Source: Rhodocytophaga rosea (GTDB lineage: Bacteria > Bacteroidota > Bacteroidia > Cytophagales > 172606-1). From it: DNA of 64,000 nt. The notes beneath the pieces are model-generated. The model was not told the origin of the DNA and ran no database searches. It was given only the letters and a program-made list of their open reading frames with translations. Of the stretch, positions 16,938-26,166 are shown piece by piece. The stretch spans positions 8,284,501 to 8,348,500 of the forward strand of contig NZ_CP048222.1 of the NCBI RefSeq assembly GCF_010119975.1. Reading direction: 5' to 3'. Both the position numbers and the translations under genes were made by a program. Numbering within the stretch: position 1 is the first letter of the stretch; every line of letters starts with the position of its first letter.

Positions 16938-17153
16938 ATGAACAACTGGATAAAATACACCGGAGAACACGATAAACAATACTATGATCTGAAATTAAAA
17001 ACCGGCAGGCTGGTTGCTCATTGCTGGCCGTATAAAGGTATCTTCAACCCGGTAAACCGGAGCAATGAGTGGCCTATCGAAGGTTGGCGTATTGATGAAA
17101 TCAGAGTTTGTGAGATGCAGAAGAATTTTCCTACTACGCCTACTGAGGGATAA
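16938..17153 (+). CDS. 71-residue protein of unknown function
   Basis: The product is small, rich in aromatic residues (W at 4, 30, 45 and 50) and beta-like: YYDLKLKTGRLVAHCWPYKG, then EWPIEGWRIDEIRV. A possible ribosome-binding site (AAGGA) is 6 bp before the ATG. It could be co-transcribed with ppa. I do not recognise the family; it has the look of a small stand-alone beta domain. Confidence 0.6.
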   Translation: MNNWIKYTGEHDKQYYDLKLKTGRLVAHCWPYKGIFNPVNRSNEWPIEGWRIDEIRVCEMQKNFPTTPTEG

Positions 17154-17539
17154 GTTTTTACACAAAAAGAGCTTATACGTATTCCTATCTGAAGTAATCT
17201 GCAGCCTGTATTTTAGAGGAGAAAGCTTATGGAAAAATCCAGGTACATACTTTTAATAGTACCCTTGCCTTGTTTCTAAAACAGTTCATGGGATTGGGTT
17301 AGTTTTCTGGTGAGGTTTTCTGATTGCCACCATTAATCCTCTGCCTGATCTTCCGGACTGGAAACCGGTGCCTATTCAAAAACTACATCATTTTAGATCA
17401 CTCACTTTAAACACCTGCCAGCTGATCCGCCTGAATTGATTGGTAGCCTATATTTGCCTGCAAATCAACAAATAATAAATACAGCCAGCAGCTATTAAAA
17501 CCCCTTTTATTCAGGTATATTTAGTAAAACAATAAATAT
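17154..17539. other. 386-bp intergenic region
   Basis: I see no gene, strong hairpin or recognisable operator here. Base composition is close to that of the neighbouring gaps. Confidence 0.6.
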
Positions 17540-17863
17540 ATGGCTAGAGCTTTAGTAAATGAATTAAAACACATCCGGGATCTGGTAAATGACTTAACGA
17601 TAGACGACGAAAAGGCCAAAGCATTGGAAGCTTTTATTGGCCAGTCGGTAGAAATTATTTCAAGCATGAGCAGCCCAAAGGATGATTTTTTTGAAGGACG
17701 CAAAAAATTAGCTTTGGACGATCTGCAAAATCAGTCTTCCAGACACCTGAAAGGATATTGGGATGAAAAAAATAAGATTGAAAAGATTTCTGAATTTAGC
17801 CGTGCCCGCAGTGAAGCCAGTCAGGCGATGAATAGTGTACTGGCATGCTTTAAACATAAATAG
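17540..17863 (+). CDS. 107-residue helical protein of unknown function
   Basis: The protein is charged and predicted all-helical (ALVNELKHIRDLVNDLTIDDEKAKALEAF, then a Lys/Asp/Glu-rich second half ending in a helix of Ser/Ala repeats). It has no signal peptide or membrane segment. It resembles no family I know. A strong hairpin terminator follows 49 bp after the stop, so it is probably a single-gene unit. It heads a run of small unknown genes (17.5-19.6 kb) that also contains an RRM protein. Confidence 0.65.
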   Translation: MARALVNELKHIRDLVNDLTIDDEKAKALEAFIGQSVEIISSMSSPKDDFFEGRKKLALDDLQNQSSRHLKGYWDEKNKIEKISEFSRARSEASQAMNSVLACFKHK

Positions 17864-17912
17864 CTATTCCATTTTTAGAACTGGCCTTACTTAATTTATA
17901 AGTAGTTACAAC

Positions 17913-17946
17913 AAGAGGAGCAACATACTATTATGTTGCTCCTCTT
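17913..17946. terminator. perfect 15-bp hairpin between convergent genes
   Basis: AAGAGGAGCAACATA pairs exactly with TATGTTGCTCCTCTT around a 4-nt loop. It lies between the 3' ends of the convergent genes at 17863 and 18000, so it may stop transcription from both sides. Confidence 0.75.
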
Positions 17947-17999
17947 TGTATTTGTACATAAACCTCAAGTGTGTACAACAGATTTACTATCTATAGCTT

Positions 18000-18299
18000 T
18001 TACCCATTTTTCTTCAACTGGCTTTTTACAATTTTAAGCAGGGCATTAAAAAAATAGGCTTTGCGGGGATATGCTTTTAGATCATTAGCCAGCCGTTTTC
18101 TTAGTTGAAGCAACTCCGTCGTACTTGCATTTTTTATTCCTGTGGCAAACTTACCAATGGTAAAAAAAGAAAACTGTTCTGCCAGTAGGCATTTTTCATA
18201 CGATATACTTCCTTGGGCCAGCATAGGCCAGAGCGATTTATCGTAGGAAGGAAACACTTTCATAGGAATAGCTGATATAAAAATATGGTGTACAGACAT
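18000..18299 (-). CDS. small protein of unknown function
   Basis: The 99-residue frame (87 residues if the ATG at 18263, MKVFPSYDKSLW, is used) encodes a mixed alpha/beta protein with a basic C-terminus (LKIVKSQLKKNG). It shows one likely helix pair (TTELLQLRKRLANDLKAY). No signal peptide or known motif is seen. It is read from the same strand as the RRM protein gene 47 bp upstream and could be its operon partner. Confidence 0.5.
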   Translation of the reverse strand: MSVHHIFISAIPMKVFPSYDKSLWPMLAQGSISYEKCLLAEQFSFFTIGKFATGIKNASTTELLQLRKRLANDLKAYPRKAYFFNALLKIVKSQLKKNG

Positions 18300-18346
18300 G
18301 CCTTGATAATGGCTTTATCTGTAAACAAAACCTGATGAAGCAAGTA

Positions 18347-18607
18347 TTAAATAAGCCTGTAAGTGGTTCTGGCTTTAGCCCTGCTTACACTCAGCACCCG
18401 GTGGCCTACTTTGTAATTGTTTAATTTTGAAATAGCTTCTAAGGCCTCATTTTCATTGGGCATGGTAATAAAAGCAAACCCTTTGGACGTATTTGTATAA
18501 TGGTCTTTTATAATTTTAACAGAACTTATTTCCCCAAAACCAGCGAATAACTCTTTCAGGTCAGATTCCAGCATCGAACCACTTATATTATCAATATGAA
18601 TATCCAT
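18347..18607 (-). CDS. RRM-type RNA-binding protein
   Basis: The 86-residue product is a single RNA recognition motif. RNP2 is IHIDNI (3-8) and RNP1 is KGFAFITM (about 43-50), with the usual aromatic in RNP1. This is the size of bacterial Rbp proteins, which bind single-stranded RNA and in cyanobacteria rise on cold shock. The C-terminus is basic (SRAKARTTYRLI). The start ATG at 18607 follows a short AT-rich leader. Together with the Csp gene at 26 kb and the desaturases it supports a cold-response reading of the region (inference). Confidence 0.9.
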   Translation of the reverse strand: MDIHIDNISGSMLESDLKELFAGFGEISSVKIIKDHYTNTSKGFAFITMPNENEALEAISKLNNYKVGHRVLSVSRAKARTTYRLI

Positions 18608-18731
18608 TATTGTTTGTTTAAAATGTTTGAATGGTAAGTAAAAAGTAATGATAAAGAAAAGACATACGGAAGCTGTAGCACCTCACAAAAATTGATTGCC
18701 AAAGCTTCTTACAAAAAATCTACTTTACTGC

Positions 18732-19181
18732 TCAGGCAGGAAGCATTTCTAAAACCGGTGATTTTACTGCCGGTTCAGCCTGGAAGAGGCTTTCTTCAAT
18801 GGCAATAATAAGTTTGTGTTCATCCGTTTTGTCAGCAGCTATTCCAAAGTCTTTGTTGGGCAAGGTGGCTTTATATATTTTATCGAATAAGTTCCAGCTT
18901 ATTCCTTTATCCATGGCTCTGTCTAAGGAAATGGATACCTGATTTTTTTTATAGATTAACAGAATTGCCTGATTTACCTGGCTTACCTGGGCCTGTACAT
19001 CGATATTGGAGCTTATCAGTAAACTAAACAGGCTGGAAAAAGAACTGGCAAATTTATTTATTAACTCTCTCCCTTCTTTTTCAAGTTTATCCAGCTGACT
19101 TTTTTGCTTTTCTTCTTCTGCCCGTTTAAAGCTTTCCCTCAATTCGTGCGCAAAGTGCTGCAGAGGAGTTAAATTTTCCAT
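18732..19181 (-). CDS. 149-residue helical protein of unknown function
   Basis: The N-terminal half is a long charged helix, possibly a coiled coil (ELRESFKRAEEEKQKSQLDK, about 13-32), followed by a more hydrophobic Ser-rich helix (FASSFSSLFSLLISS). The rest looks like a small alpha/beta domain. There is no signal peptide. I do not recognise a family. It is on the same strand as the RRM protein gene, 124 bp upstream of it. Confidence 0.6.
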   Translation of the reverse strand: MENLTPLQHFAHELRESFKRAEEEKQKSQLDKLEKEGRELINKFASSFSSLFSLLISSNIDVQAQVSQVNQAILLIYKKNQVSISLDRAMDKGISWNLFDKIYKATLPNKDFGIAADKTDEHKLIIAIEESLFQAEPAVKSPVLEMLPA

Positions 19182-19311
19182 ACAAGTTTTATTTTATTGT
19201 TTAGTTGTGAATTAATTCAGTGATACGTCCGATGGACTGATTATAAAAAATTATGCATTCCTCAGCCTGATAAATGAATGTATGGGTAAATTCAGAAAAA
19301 TGTAGCCGGCT

Positions 19312-19575
19312 TTATTTTCTAAATTCCTGCCGGCATATGAGTTCATATTCTTCTTCATCTATCACCTGGAGAGAATTATAATCTGGAATGAACTCAGTTT
19401 TGGTGCATTTTAAGGTAGCTGCATTACGGGCCTGAGCTATATCGTGAGCATTTACAGGAATCCAGGCTTCTCTTGCCGAAATATTCTTAATGAGTTTGAT
19501 TTTGTAAAGAGCCATATCCGACAAATATAAAGGTGGGTTATTAGTAGAAGCCTTATCTGCTGGTAAACGTTCCAT
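19312..19575 (-). CDS. 87-residue protein of unknown function
   Basis: The product is a small soluble protein; an internal start (MALYKIKLIKNISAREAWIP) would give about 67 residues and looks the more natural N-terminus. The sequence VNAHDIAQARNAATLKCTKTEF suggests a helix-strand module. No family recognised. It lies divergent from the transglutaminase-like gene and ends a series of small minus-strand genes. Confidence 0.5.
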   Translation of the reverse strand: MERLPADKASTNNPPLYLSDMALYKIKLIKNISAREAWIPVNAHDIAQARNAATLKCTKTEFIPDYNSLQVIDEEEYELICRQEFRK

Positions 19576-19717
19576 TTATGGAATAAGTTATTAAAACAAT
19601 TTCTCGGGAAGTAATTCTGAATCAACAAAATACATATTGGGCGGTTTCTTTCCGGATGGATGAATGATAATGGAGCATCGCTTGTTAACAAAGAATAAGC
19701 CTTTTCTACCAGACCTA

Positions 19718-20593
19718 ATGCACATGCATGTAGCCATCCATCACCATACCAGATATCAGTACGACCGTCCGGTTCTCCACTCTACCCATTTCCTTCGCCT
19801 AAAACCAGCTGCTCATAGCCGTACTCCTATTGAGGCATATTCGCTCACCATCAAACCTGAGAAATACCAGATTCACTGGCAACAAGACCCTTTTGGCAAT
19901 TTTATAGCACGCATCGACTTTGAAGAATTTATGCAGGAATTGTCTATTGATGTAGACATCGTAGCAGATATCAGCCAGATCAACCCTTTCGACTTTTTTC
20001 TGGATGATTATGCCCAGTACTTTCCTTTCGACTATGAACCCCAGCTCAAAAAAGACCTGGCTCCCTACCTGGAAATTACAGAACAAAGCCCAGCTTTGTT
20101 GCAATGGCTCGATGCAATAGACCGCTCCGGACGAGGAATTATTGATTTTCTGGTGATGCTCAATGAAAAAATATTCAAAGACATACGCTATACGGTACGC
20201 ATGGAGCCAGGTGTGCAAACCAGTGAAGAAACCTTACAGTATGCCATAGGTTCGTGCCGGGATTCTGCCTGGTTGCTGGTGCAGGTGCTCCGGCATCTGG
20301 GATTGGCGGCCCGCTTCGTTTCAGGCTACCTGGTACAATTAGCTTCCGGTTCATCCTCAGGTAGTGTATCCTCCAGTTTGTCAGAAGATTTTACGGCACT
20401 GCATGCCTGGGCAGAAGTATATATTCCTGGCGCCGGCTGGATTGGGCTGGATGCTACCTCTGGCTTGATGGCCGGCGAAGGACATATCCCACTGGCTTGT
20501 ACACCCAGTCCGGAAAGTGCAGCTCCCATTACCGGCACTGCTGAAAAATCCGAAACTATTTTAACCTACCGCAATACAGTAGAACGTCTGTAA
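19718..20593 (+). CDS. transglutaminase-like cysteine protease/amidase domain protein
   Basis: From the ATG at 19718 the protein has 291 residues; a longer start at 19664 adds an unlikely N-terminus. Residues 3-85 are the beta-sandwich that precedes such domains (HHHTRYQYDRPV...THFLRLKP). Residues about 170-260 carry the transglutaminase core with catalytic C180 (GSCRDSAWLL), H229 (ALHAWAEVY) and D245 (GLDATSGL). The fold can act as a peptidase or amidase. Many relatives are fused to a large DUF2126 section that is absent here. No signal peptide, so cytoplasmic. Confidence 0.85.
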   Translation: MHMHVAIHHHTRYQYDRPVLHSTHFLRLKPAAHSRTPIEAYSLTIKPEKYQIHWQQDPFGNFIARIDFEEFMQELSIDVDIVADISQINPFDFFLDDYAQYFPFDYEPQLKKDLAPYLEITEQSPALLQWLDAIDRSGRGIIDFLVMLNEKIFKDIRYTVRMEPGVQTSEETLQYAIGSCRDSAWLLVQVLRHLGLAARFVSGYLVQLASGSSSGSVSSSLSEDFTALHAWAEVYIPGAGWIGLDATSGLMAGEGHIPLACTPSPESAAPITGTAEKSETILTYRNTVERL

Positions 20594-20719
20594 GTACGCT
20601 CATTCGCCTTTGCAGCTATAATTTTACCTGAAAATACTGAGTCCTAATTATCGGGTGAAATGGAATAGGTAAAAATTCCTGTGCAGTTTATATCTGGCAA
20701 TCGATTCATGGCTCTCATT

Positions 20720-21640
20720 TCATGCGCTGTAGGTATTCGCCCTCTGATTTTGTTTCTTTAGTCCAGCCTGAATCTGTTTTGCGGTTTTTGTGGAACCGTC
20801 ATGACTCCAACCTGGGGAATAAAACATATATTTAAGCTTTGTTTTCCAGGAAGGCACTTTTCTCATATCATGCCAGATGTTATTATACTCATAAAATACC
20901 ACCTTAAATGGATTATATGTATCCGGGCCTTTTGGCAGACCAAAGGTCAGGGTATTGGTATCAGGTTCTCTTTCGAAGGTACCAAACAGCTTGTCCCATA
21001 TAATAAGAATACCTCCATGGTTTTTGTCCAGGTATTGCATATCGCTTGAATGGTGTACCTGATGAAGTTTAGGCGTGTTAAATATATATTCAATAAAGCC
21101 CAGGTGAGGCACTTTTTTGCTATGCAAAAAGAACTGATAGATAGAGTTGATAGAGATAGCAGTAGCCACCATAATGGGGTGAAAGCCCAGCAAGGGCATC
21201 CATAACCAGAATAGCGGCTTGTAAAACATAGTAGTCCAGCCATTGCGGATACCGCTACCCAGGTTAAAATACTTTGATGAGTGATGTACTACATGGGCTG
21301 CCCACAAAAAACGGATGCTATGGCTCATGCGGTGATACCAGTAAAAACTAAAATCATCAGCAAAAAAAGCGAGTATCCATACCCACCAGGCCCATCCCAG
21401 TGATTCATACCCCAATAACTGAAGCCTGATTCCCTTAAAGCTTTCGTACAGAAAAAAGAAAATTCCAAGAACAGCAATTTTGGTAAGTGAAGTAATTACA
21501 CTTGCACCAAAAGCCAGATATAAACTATTTTTAAAATCTTTGGTTTCATACAAATGTTCTTCGTGTTTGATACTAAGAATGATCTCTGCAATAATGAGCA
21601 CAGCAAAAACGGGGGTAGCATATACTATTGGATCAATCAT
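20720..21640 (-). CDS. sterol desaturase/fatty acid hydroxylase superfamily protein
   Basis: The 306-residue membrane protein has four or so helices and the eight-histidine pattern of the di-iron hydroxylase family: HRMSH (HxxxH) and HVVHH (HxxHH) near residues 105-125, then HQVHHSSD near 195-202 with NHGG after it. Family members hydroxylate or desaturate lipid chains in the membrane. The product here is not predictable; Bacteroidetes relatives include lipid hydroxylases. It is the last of four lipid-modification genes read leftwards. Confidence 0.88.
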   Translation of the reverse strand: MIDPIVYATPVFAVLIIAEIILSIKHEEHLYETKDFKNSLYLAFGASVITSLTKIAVLGIFFFLYESFKGIRLQLLGYESLGWAWWVWILAFFADDFSFYWYHRMSHSIRFLWAAHVVHHSSKYFNLGSGIRNGWTTMFYKPLFWLWMPLLGFHPIMVATAISINSIYQFFLHSKKVPHLGFIEYIFNTPKLHQVHHSSDMQYLDKNHGGILIIWDKLFGTFEREPDTNTLTFGLPKGPDTYNPFKVVFYEYNNIWHDMRKVPSWKTKLKYMFYSPGWSHDGSTKTAKQIQAGLKKQNQRANTYSA

Positions 21641-21910
21641 GTGTAAGCTAGGTTTATATATGGTTACACTATTTTAAACTAAGAAGCCTGATTGCTTTAT
21701 AGCAAAACGTTTTCTAGCCAGATAGGTATCAGACCTTACAACAAAAACCTCTGGCTATTAAAGATACTAAACGAACAAAAAGGCAACACATTTCAACCCT
21801 GCAGTATCCACTTTAAATATTCTCAGACAAGTCTGGAAGGATAAAGTTTTACAAGAATTGTATAGGCAGATAATTTTAACACTTCAGCTTCGTTTACCCA
21901 TTCACCCTTA

Positions 21911-22813
21911 TTAGATTTTTTCAAATACAAACCGGTAATGCTCCATGGTTTCTCTTTGAAAACAAACCCGGTTAGGGCTGGTCCGGAATACAGCAATCAG
22001 ATCACGGAAAGCAGGATTGGCGATAAACTTAGGTACCAGCGATGCATACAGCTTGTATTTCTCCAGGTTAAATTTGCGGAAACGTTTTCTCCATTCGCCA
22101 ATTGTTTGAATATAATCCAGGCGGCCGCTGCTTTGTGAAATCAGTTTAAAATGCGGAGCCGCATTTCTGATCACCTGTTCTGGCCCATAGGGCAACCAGG
22201 AACCGGGGAATTGGGCAACCATTAAAGCCAGGGCATATGAATCGGAATTCTTGTCGGCTTTCAGACTGATGTCTTTAAAATCAATCATATTTTTACCAAA
22301 TACCATCGTCTGGGCATAATACCTTCCACCAACCGGAAGCAGGTCAGAGATATTGTTGAAAAAATTTGCATAGATTTCATCCTGTTTTCCCTGTTGCCAT
22401 TCTTCTACCGAACAAAAATGTTCCATGCCCCCAATACAACTCACTGCATCAAACTGCCCGTAATGCGCCGGACGTATCTTACGGCAATCCATTACATCTA
22501 CTTTCAATCCATTCTGCCGGCAAGCCGCTGCCTGACCTTGTGATAAGGTAACACCCAGCCCATGGGCGCCCCTTTTTTTAATATAGGTAAGAAATGGCCC
22601 CCAGCCGCAGGCCATATCCAGCACTTTGCTGTCCTTTCCGATATGAAGGCTATCAGCAATAAATTTGTGTTTTTGCTGCTGGGCTTCTTCCAGAGAAAGA
22701 GAAAAATCTCCATTGTACATTGCACCACTGTAATCGCCGGTTTCACCTACACTGAGCCGGAATATTTTATCAATGGTGGTATAGGTAAAATCAAGGTCCT
22801 GCTGACTTGCCAT
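21911..22813 (-). CDS. cyclopropane-fatty-acyl-phospholipid synthase-like methyltransferase
   Basis: The 300-residue SAM-dependent enzyme has motif I LDMACGWGPFLTYI (about 64-77), the acidic VDVMDCRKI turn, SCIGGMEHFCSVEEW, and the CFA-type region WRKRFRKFNLEKYK near 230-250. CFA synthases add a methylene to unsaturated membrane lipids. This version is shorter than the Escherichia coli enzyme (about 380 residues) and lacks its N-terminal domain, so it is closer to the mycolic-acid-synthase-like branch. It sits in a lipid-modification block with two desaturases and a hydroxylase. Confidence 0.85.
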   Translation of the reverse strand: MASQQDLDFTYTTIDKIFRLSVGETGDYSGAMYNGDFSLSLEEAQQQKHKFIADSLHIGKDSKVLDMACGWGPFLTYIKKRGAHGLGVTLSQGQAAACRQNGLKVDVMDCRKIRPAHYGQFDAVSCIGGMEHFCSVEEWQQGKQDEIYANFFNNISDLLPVGGRYYAQTMVFGKNMIDFKDISLKADKNSDSYALALMVAQFPGSWLPYGPEQVIRNAAPHFKLISQSSGRLDYIQTIGEWRKRFRKFNLEKYKLYASLVPKFIANPAFRDLIAVFRTSPNRVCFQRETMEHYRFVFEKI

Positions 22814-22929
22814 AAAAAAATATTGGGTTTAAAAATTAAAAATAAAATATGATGACCGCAAGTTTTTTCTCCAGTGAAAAACCGGAGCAGTAAAACCCAG
22901 TGATAAACCGTTGTAATTATTTCTCAGGC

Positions 22930-24003
22930 TCAGGCATTGCCAAGCCTTTTAATATGCAGTATATGTGACTGAAATGCCTTGAACACCGTGCTATATTCGA
23001 GGTAGGTAATACCAAATTCGAGGCATGTTTCTTTAACCAGGCGGTTAATCTGCGGATAATGAATATGACTTACCTTAGGAAACAAGTGGTGTTCTACCTG
23101 AAAATTAAGGCCTCCCAGCATCCAGCAGATCACTTTATTTTGAGTGGCAAAATTAGCCGTGGTATTTACCTGATGTATCGCCCACTCCTGCTCTATTTTA
23201 TTCGTTTGCTGGCTGGGCTGAGGAAAATGAGTACCTTCTACAATATGTGCTAGCTGGAATACAACACTGATAAACAATCCGCATACTGAAGTAATGATTA
23301 GAAAACCTATAAGTGCCTGAATAAATCCTACCATTATAATAGGCAGAACCAGATACAGTCCTATATACAAAGTTTTGGTAATCCAGAATATCCAATGTTC
23401 CTTCCGGTCAAGACCCCTGGGAGCTGTGTCATGGGCAGCAATTTTGCCAGTAAAGTATTTTTCAAAGTCATGGTAAAATATCCAGACGATATACGAAATG
23501 CCATACAATACGATAAAATACAAGTGCTGGAAGCGGTGAAACGAATGTCTGGGCTGATGTTCATGCAGCCGCATAAAGGGTTTTACATCAATATCAGAGT
23601 CCATCCCTTCAATATTGGTATACGTATGGTGGTTGATATTATGTTTGATTTTCCAGAAATAGGCATTTCCGCCCAGCACATTCAGAAAATAGGCCGAGGT
23701 GCTGTTGAGCCATTTATGCTTTGAAAAACTCTGATGGCCTCCTTCATGCATGATATTAAATCCTATAATGGCCAGATTCATGCCCAGCAATAAGCATAGT
23801 ACCAGGGCAATAAGCGGATGAGGCGTAAAGAAAACTAAAATAATATACAGCGTAAGGGCAGAAAATACCTGGAATAGGCTTTTGACAAGCAATTTCCAGC
23901 TACCGGAGGTATCCAGCTTATTGGCAGAAAAATGGAGGTCTACTTTTTCTTTTAATACTTTAAAAAACAAACTCTGCTTATTGGTGAAACTGACTTTTGA
24001 CAT
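22930..24003 (-). CDS. fatty acid desaturase (front-end type)
   Basis: The 357-residue membrane di-iron enzyme has three histidine boxes: HEGGH (about 88-92), HNINHHTYTN (about 122-131) and QVEHHLFP (near residue 307). The Q-x-x-H-H third box is that of front-end (delta-5/delta-6-like) desaturases. Four membrane helices flank the boxes. No cytochrome b5 domain is fused. It introduces a double bond in acyl chains using O2. A second, similar desaturase is encoded at 24716-25831. Confidence 0.9.
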   Translation of the reverse strand: MSKVSFTNKQSLFFKVLKEKVDLHFSANKLDTSGSWKLLVKSLFQVFSALTLYIILVFFTPHPLIALVLCLLLGMNLAIIGFNIMHEGGHQSFSKHKWLNSTSAYFLNVLGGNAYFWKIKHNINHHTYTNIEGMDSDIDVKPFMRLHEHQPRHSFHRFQHLYFIVLYGISYIVWIFYHDFEKYFTGKIAAHDTAPRGLDRKEHWIFWITKTLYIGLYLVLPIIMVGFIQALIGFLIITSVCGLFISVVFQLAHIVEGTHFPQPSQQTNKIEQEWAIHQVNTTANFATQNKVICWMLGGLNFQVEHHLFPKVSHIHYPQINRLVKETCLEFGITYLEYSTVFKAFQSHILHIKRLGNA

Positions 24004-24450
24004 AATCTTATGAATGGTGACATATTTGGTACAGACTATATCAGAAGTTATTCAGACTTGTAATACAGGTATATATTTAACGCTGATCAAGCACTTTAGT
24101 AGATTATAAATGAATTTATAATTTCGTGATCGGCAATTACGCATTAAACCTTTACAGGTATAGAATGAGTATTATATGCAGTATTGTATACAAATTATAA
24201 GATCAGGAGTTGGGCAGGTAAGGTATATATTAATTCCTATAAATTTACAGAACTGCTTACTATTTATCAGCAAATATAGCCTTAGCGCCAGATTTTTCAT
24301 GTTTATAGCTGCGCTCTCTGCAAACTTCCCTGATAAAATTACCATACAGCCATAGTTTATCCGGATTTAATGCTATATCTTGACAAATAACACATTCTTT
24401 TGAACCTAAATCTCTACTCCCATATCTACCAGATTGAAGGATAAGCGCCA
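24004..24450. other. 447-bp AT-rich intergenic region
   Basis: Upstream of the desaturase gene. I see no coding frame, hairpin or operator that I would defend. Confidence 0.55.
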
Positions 24451-24663
24451 GTGAATCAAACCATCATCATTCTTAAAAAAGACCTGGAAGAAAACCCGGA
24501 TGTAAGTCATTATTTGTCCGGCGTGTCTGTACGGGTAAAAGAACTGGAAAATGCCTGTGCATATGTACCCCTAAAAAATGCATTTGTAGACATTATACTT
24601 ATGCTGAATGAATACAAAATTGCCTTCTTTATGAGTTCAGAACAAGTAGATACTTTCGGATAA
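24451..24663 (+). CDS. 70-residue protein of unknown function
   Basis: The frame opens at a GTG (24451) with a fair ribosome-binding site (AAGGAT, 24437-24442) and encodes a soluble protein: MNQTIIILKKDLEENPDVSH, then a mixed helix-strand part. It lies between two convergently and divergently placed desaturases, and its 3' end is 53 bp from the stop of the second one. No family recognised. Confidence 0.45.
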   Translation: MNQTIIILKKDLEENPDVSHYLSGVSVRVKELENACAYVPLKNAFVDIILMLNEYKIAFFMSSEQVDTFG

Positions 24664-24715
24664 GGATCTTACTTATTCTTTTTATTTCTCTGCCCTGTCC
24701 GGTTTATAAATTAAG

Positions 24716-25831
24716 CTATACTAATACTTTCACAGCCGTTTGTTCCTGGTAAGCTTGTTTGCCCATTAGTCTTAACAACCGGTAATGCGATTGCAGCGCT
24801 GTAAAGAAGGTAGTATTTTCCAGGTATGGCACATTACACTCGATAGCGGTTTCCCGCACAATTTTAGACAGTTCTTTGTAATGAATATGACAAATTTTTG
24901 GAAACAGATGATGTTCGATCTGCATATTCAGGCCGCCACATAAGAAATGAGCCAGCCCACTTTTGCCCGAAAAATTAGCGGTAGTCAGCATCTGGTGCAC
25001 GGCCCAGGCCTCTTCTACATTGCCATCCTCATTAGGGAGCGGAAAATGAGTGGCTTCCACCACATGTGCCAGTTGAAAAACCAGTCCTATTACCAGGCCT
25101 TCCACCAGGTGCATTACAACAAATCCGATAGCTACCTGCCACCAGCTAAGGTCAAGCACAAGCATGGGCAGCACGATAAACATAAAATAATAGAAAAACT
25201 TATAGAAAAACAGGTTAAAATATTCAATAGGCGGATGCCCGTTGGTTTCATGTTGTCCTATTTTTTTCTGGAAAAACTTTTTAAAGTCCTTTCGCAGCAC
25301 CCAGGAGAGAGAAGCCAGTCCATAGAGCAAAAAGGCATACAGGTGCTGAAAGCGTTGTACTTTATTTACTTTCTCATCTTTATCCAGGCGGATCAACCCT
25401 GGAGCCACTTCTATGTCTTCATCATGGCCGGCAATATTGGTATAGGTATGATGCACAATATTGTGCGAAATACTCCATACATAGGGATTAGCACCCAGCA
25501 GATAAAAAGTATGGCTTAACAGGGCATTTACTTTTTTGCTGGCAGAAAAAGAACCATGAATAGCATCGTGAGAAATATTAAACCCGATAAAGGCAGCAAA
25601 TGTCCCCAGAAGTATAGCCAGCAGGAGCATTACCCAGGGTCCAAACAGGTTGGAAATAATCAGGCCGTACAAGAAGCAGTATCCGCTTAGAAAGAATATG
25701 GTTTTCATCCACATAGCCCGGTTGGCATGCCTGGAAATTCCATTCTCTGTAAAATAGGCTTCCACCCGTTTCCGGGTAGTCGCAAAAAAGGTCGAATTAT
25801 TGGTGTTAATAAATTTAATTTTTGGTGGCAT
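24716..25831 (-). CDS. fatty acid desaturase (front-end type), second copy
   Basis: The start ATG at 25831 gives 371 residues; an in-frame upstream start at 25954 adds 41 residues without homology. Histidine boxes: HDAIHGSF (about 92-99), HNIVHHTYTN (near 128) and QIEHHLFP (near residue 313). Sequence and length are close to the desaturase at 22930-24003, so the two are probably an old duplication with different regiospecificity or temperature control. It lies immediately downstream of the cold-shock gene on the same strand, separated by a terminator. Confidence 0.9.
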   Translation of the reverse strand: MPPKIKFINTNNSTFFATTRKRVEAYFTENGISRHANRAMWMKTIFFLSGYCFLYGLIISNLFGPWVMLLLAILLGTFAAFIGFNISHDAIHGSFSASKKVNALLSHTFYLLGANPYVWSISHNIVHHTYTNIAGHDEDIEVAPGLIRLDKDEKVNKVQRFQHLYAFLLYGLASLSWVLRKDFKKFFQKKIGQHETNGHPPIEYFNLFFYKFFYYFMFIVLPMLVLDLSWWQVAIGFVVMHLVEGLVIGLVFQLAHVVEATHFPLPNEDGNVEEAWAVHQMLTTANFSGKSGLAHFLCGGLNMQIEHHLFPKICHIHYKELSKIVRETAIECNVPYLENTTFFTALQSHYRLLRLMGKQAYQEQTAVKVLV

Positions 25832-25929
25832 TTGACTCAGATTTGGTGATAAAACTATAAAGAATTTCCAGTGTAAACAACTGGCTATTCTATAAAATGA
25901 AGGAGAGCCTACTTTTAAATAGAACAAAA

Positions 25930-25949
25930 AAGCCCCAGAACTGGGGCTT
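25930..25949 (-). terminator. terminator of the cold-shock gene
   Basis: AAGCCCCAG pairs exactly with CTGGGGCTT over a 2-nt loop. On the minus strand a run of six T follows directly, 25 bp after the csp stop. It separates csp from the desaturase gene. Confidence 0.88.
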
Positions 25950-25974
25950 GGCAAAACTATCTATATCTGTAAGA

Positions 25975-26166
25975 TTAAGCTAATTCTACATTTACTGCAT
26001 TAGGGCCTTTTCTGCCTTCTTCCACCTGAAAAGTGACTTGGTCATTTTCCCTGATCTCATCAATTAAGCCGCTAACATGAACAAAGATGTCCTGATTTGT
26101 ACCTTCTGTTTGAATAAATCCGAAACCTTTGGTCTGATTAAAAAATTTTACTGTTCCTTTTTGCAT
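25975..26166 (-). CDS. CspA-family cold-shock protein
   Basis: The 63-residue OB-fold protein carries both RNA-binding motifs: KGFGFIQT (RNP1, about 13-20) and DIFVHVS (RNP2, about 26-32). Such proteins melt RNA secondary structure in the cold or in growth. The leader upstream of the ATG is AT-rich. Placed immediately before a desaturase gene, it fits a cold-adaptation block. Confidence 0.95.
   Translation of the reverse strand: MQKGTVKFFNQTKGFGFIQTEGTNQDIFVHVSGLIDEIRENDQVTFQVEEGRKGPNAVNVELA

Noticed and set aside
24947-25519. Plus-strand 190-codon frame
   Set aside because: Antisense to the second desaturase; the desaturase histidine boxes on the other strand are convincing.
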